From: Deltaproteobacteria bacterium
GTDB taxonomy: Bacteria > Desulfobacterota > Binatia > DP-6
Length of the DNA stretch: 6,231 bases
Direction of reading: 5' to 3'
NCBI GenBank assembly: GCA_005879205.1
Contig: VBLD01000184.1
Location: 7,304 to 13,534, forward strand
Positions 4,887 through 6,231 of the stretch are shown one piece after another. Each line of letters begins with the position of its first letter. Position 1 is the first letter of the stretch. The notes under the pieces are model-generated. The model was not told the origin of the DNA and did no database searches. It saw only the letters and a list, made by a program, of their open reading frames with translations. A program made the translations under genes and the position numbers.

Positions 4887-6231
4887 GTGGCAGGCCTCCC
4901 GAGCCCCTCGCCTCCGCTGGACGACGCGCAGCGGTGGCCGCCGGCCGACGGCCGGCGCGTCGTCTTCCTGCTCGACGCCTCGAGCGGCCTCGAGCGGCGC
5001 CTGCTCGAGGAGTGGGTCGCGCGCGCCCGCCCGGACGGGGTCACCCCGGCCGGCTACGACACGGTGCCGATTCCGCCGTCGCGGCGGCGGCGAGCGGGGC
5101 GCCTCGATTCGCGGCTCGAGGCGACGCTGGCGACGGGCGACGACCCGCTGCTCGCGCCGCTCCGCGTCGCCTGGCTGCCGCCGAAGAAGCGCGACGAGAC
5201 GCGGGCGGCACGCCTCACCCGGCTCCTGTCGGTCGGCGACCCGCGCGACCCGGGCCGTCTCCGCCAGGCGCAGGTGCTGCGCCGGCACCCCGACCGCTGC
5301 CGCGTCGTCGTGGCCGAGCCCGCGCCGGCCTCGGAGCTGCGCGAGCGCTGGCGGCGCGCCGGCGGCACCGACGTCGGGCACACGGCCGGCCTTCCGGAGT
5401 TCGTCGCCCGGCAAGCGGCGCTGGCGCTCGATCGGGCCGAGCGGCGCCTGCGCGGCGCGCGCTACAAGGTCCCCCGCTTCGTGCAGGAGGAGATCGTCGC
5501 GCGGCCCGCATTCCGCGGCGCCGTGACGCGGCTCGCCCGCAGCCTCGGCCGCGACGAGGCGAGCGTGACCCGCGAGGCGCGCCGCTATCTCCGCGAGATC
5601 GCCGCCAGCCACAGCCCCCGCCTGATCCACCTCGCGGCGAACCTGATCCGCTACATGTACACGCGCGGCTACGCAGAGACGCTGCACTACGACCGCGAGC
5701 ACCTGGCAGCGCTCGCCGCCCTCGGCCAGCGCCATCCCCTGGTCTTCCTGCCGAGCCACAAGTCGAACCTCGACAGCCTGGTGCTGAAGTACGCGCTCTA
5801 CGAGAACGGCATGCCGCCGAACCACACCGCCGGCGGCATCAACATGAACTTCTTCCCGATGGGCGCGCTCTTGCGGCGGACGGGCATCTTCTTCATCCGC
5901 CGCAGCTTCAAGGACAACGAGGTCTACAAGCTCGTCCTCCGCCAGTACGTCGACTACCTGATCGAGAAGCGCTTCCCGCTCGAGTGGTACATGGAGGGCA
6001 CGCGCTCGCGCTCCGGCAAGCTCATGCCGCCGCGCTTCGGCCTGCTCGCCTACGTGATCGACGCCTACCGGCGCGGCAAGAGCGACGACGTGTCGTTGAT
6101 CCCGGTGTCGATCGCCTACGACCAGATCCAGGACGTCGCCGGCTACGCCGCCGAGGAGCGCGGCGGCGCGAAGCAGCCCGAGAGCTTCGGCTGGTTCCTG
6201 CGCTTCGTGCGCGCGCTTCGCCGTCGCTACG
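4887..6231 (+). CDS. plsB: Glycerol-3-phosphate acyltransferase PlsB (partial, 3' end cut off)
   Basis: The first 448 residues are present; relatives are near 800, so the C-terminal part is beyond the right edge. PlsB is a membrane enzyme that puts the first acyl chain on sn-glycerol-3-phosphate. The N-terminal helical region (about 25-280) contains RVVVAEPAPASELRERW and YKVPRFVQEEI, as in mycobacterial PlsB2. The acyltransferase core has the catalytic motif SHKSNLD (H291, D296), GGINMNFFPMG (316-326), RRTGIFFIRRSF (substrate-binding Arg block), EGTRSRSGKL (370-379) and IPVSIAYDQI (405-414). All four GPAT motifs are intact. The GTG at 4887 was chosen because it sits just after a -10-like TAGAAT; another in-frame GTG at 4824 would add 21 residues that look non-family-like. 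There is no Shine-Dalgarno before either. The gene diverges from the HAD-PlsC gene, which catalyses the next step. Confidence 0.92.
   Translation, partial: MAGLPSPSPPLDDAQRWPPADGRRVVFLLDASSGLERRLLEEWVARARPDGVTPAGYDTVPIPPSRRRRAGRLDSRLEATLATGDDPLLAPLRVAWLPPKKRDETRAARLTRLLSVGDPRDPGRLRQAQVLRRHPDRCRVVVAEPAPASELRERWRRAGGTDVGHTAGLPEFVARQAALALDRAERRLRGARYKVPRFVQEEIVARPAFRGAVTRLARSLGRDEASVTREARRYLREIAASHSPRLIHLAANLIRYMYTRGYAETLHYDREHLAALAALGQRHPLVFLPSHKSNLDSLVLKYALYENGMPPNHTAGGINMNFFPMGALLRRTGIFFIRRSFKDNEVYKLVLRQYVDYLIEKRFPLEWYMEGTRSRSGKLMPPRFGLLAYVIDAYRRGKSDDVSLIPVSIAYDQIQDVAGYAAEERGGAKQPESFGWFLRFVRALRRRY

Noticed and set aside
4791..5825. Upstream extension of the HAD-PlsC frame by 345 codons
   Set aside because: It is antisense to plsB, low-complexity Arg/Ala-rich, and gives a protein far longer than the family. 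The ATG at 4790 matches the normal N-terminus just before the HAD motif.
1..6231. CRISPR array, tRNA, rRNA, insertion sequence or phage genes
   Set aside because: No regularly spaced repeats, cloverleaf patterns, terminal inverted repeats or transposase/integrase motifs were seen on either strand.

Overview
The window is very GC-rich (roughly 70% by eye) and tightly packed, with a GC- or CTC-biased third codon position. The genes suggest a Gram-negative, probably uncultured soil or groundwater bacterium of the deltaproteobacterial / Binatia / Rokubacteria kind. The evidence is a lipoprotein-type periplasmic enzyme, a periplasmic bufferin-like peptide, a sigma-54 type promoter and a PlsB/PlsC pair of the mycobacteria-like type. 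This taxonomic placement is an inference from gene content; no rRNA or marker gene is present.

Layout, left to right. The left edge holds the N-terminus of a membrane sensor protein on the minus strand, probably a histidine kinase, with a recognisable -35/-10 promoter. Next on the minus strand is a small secreted Cys-rich peptide of the BufA2 (bufferin) type, followed by a strong GC hairpin. Upstream of it, also on the minus strand, is a lipoprotein amidohydrolase. A 292-bp regulatory region separates this from a divergent plus-strand gene for a 129-residue secreted protein with thrombospondin type-3 calcium-binding repeats. That gene has a near-consensus sigma-54 (-24/-12) promoter, a perfect hairpin at the predicted 5' end of the mRNA, and candidate enhancer dyads upstream.

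The right half is a phospholipid-synthesis locus. A minus-strand pair consists of a HAD-phosphatase/PlsC acyltransferase fusion and, 3 bp downstream, an alkyltransferase-like (ATL) DNA-repair protein with Trp in place of the catalytic Cys. Divergent from it, across 96 bp, is a PlsB-type glycerol-3-phosphate acyltransferase that runs off the right edge and may be translated from a leaderless mRNA. PlsB and PlsC catalyse the two successive acylations that turn glycerol-3-phosphate into phosphatidic acid, so their divergent pairing makes functional sense.

I found no CRISPR array, tRNA, rRNA, insertion sequence or phage gene. I cannot claim a wholly new multi-gene system. The most unusual items are the sigma-54-controlled minimal TSP3 protein with its structured leader, and the bufferin-like peptide with no maturation genes next to it.
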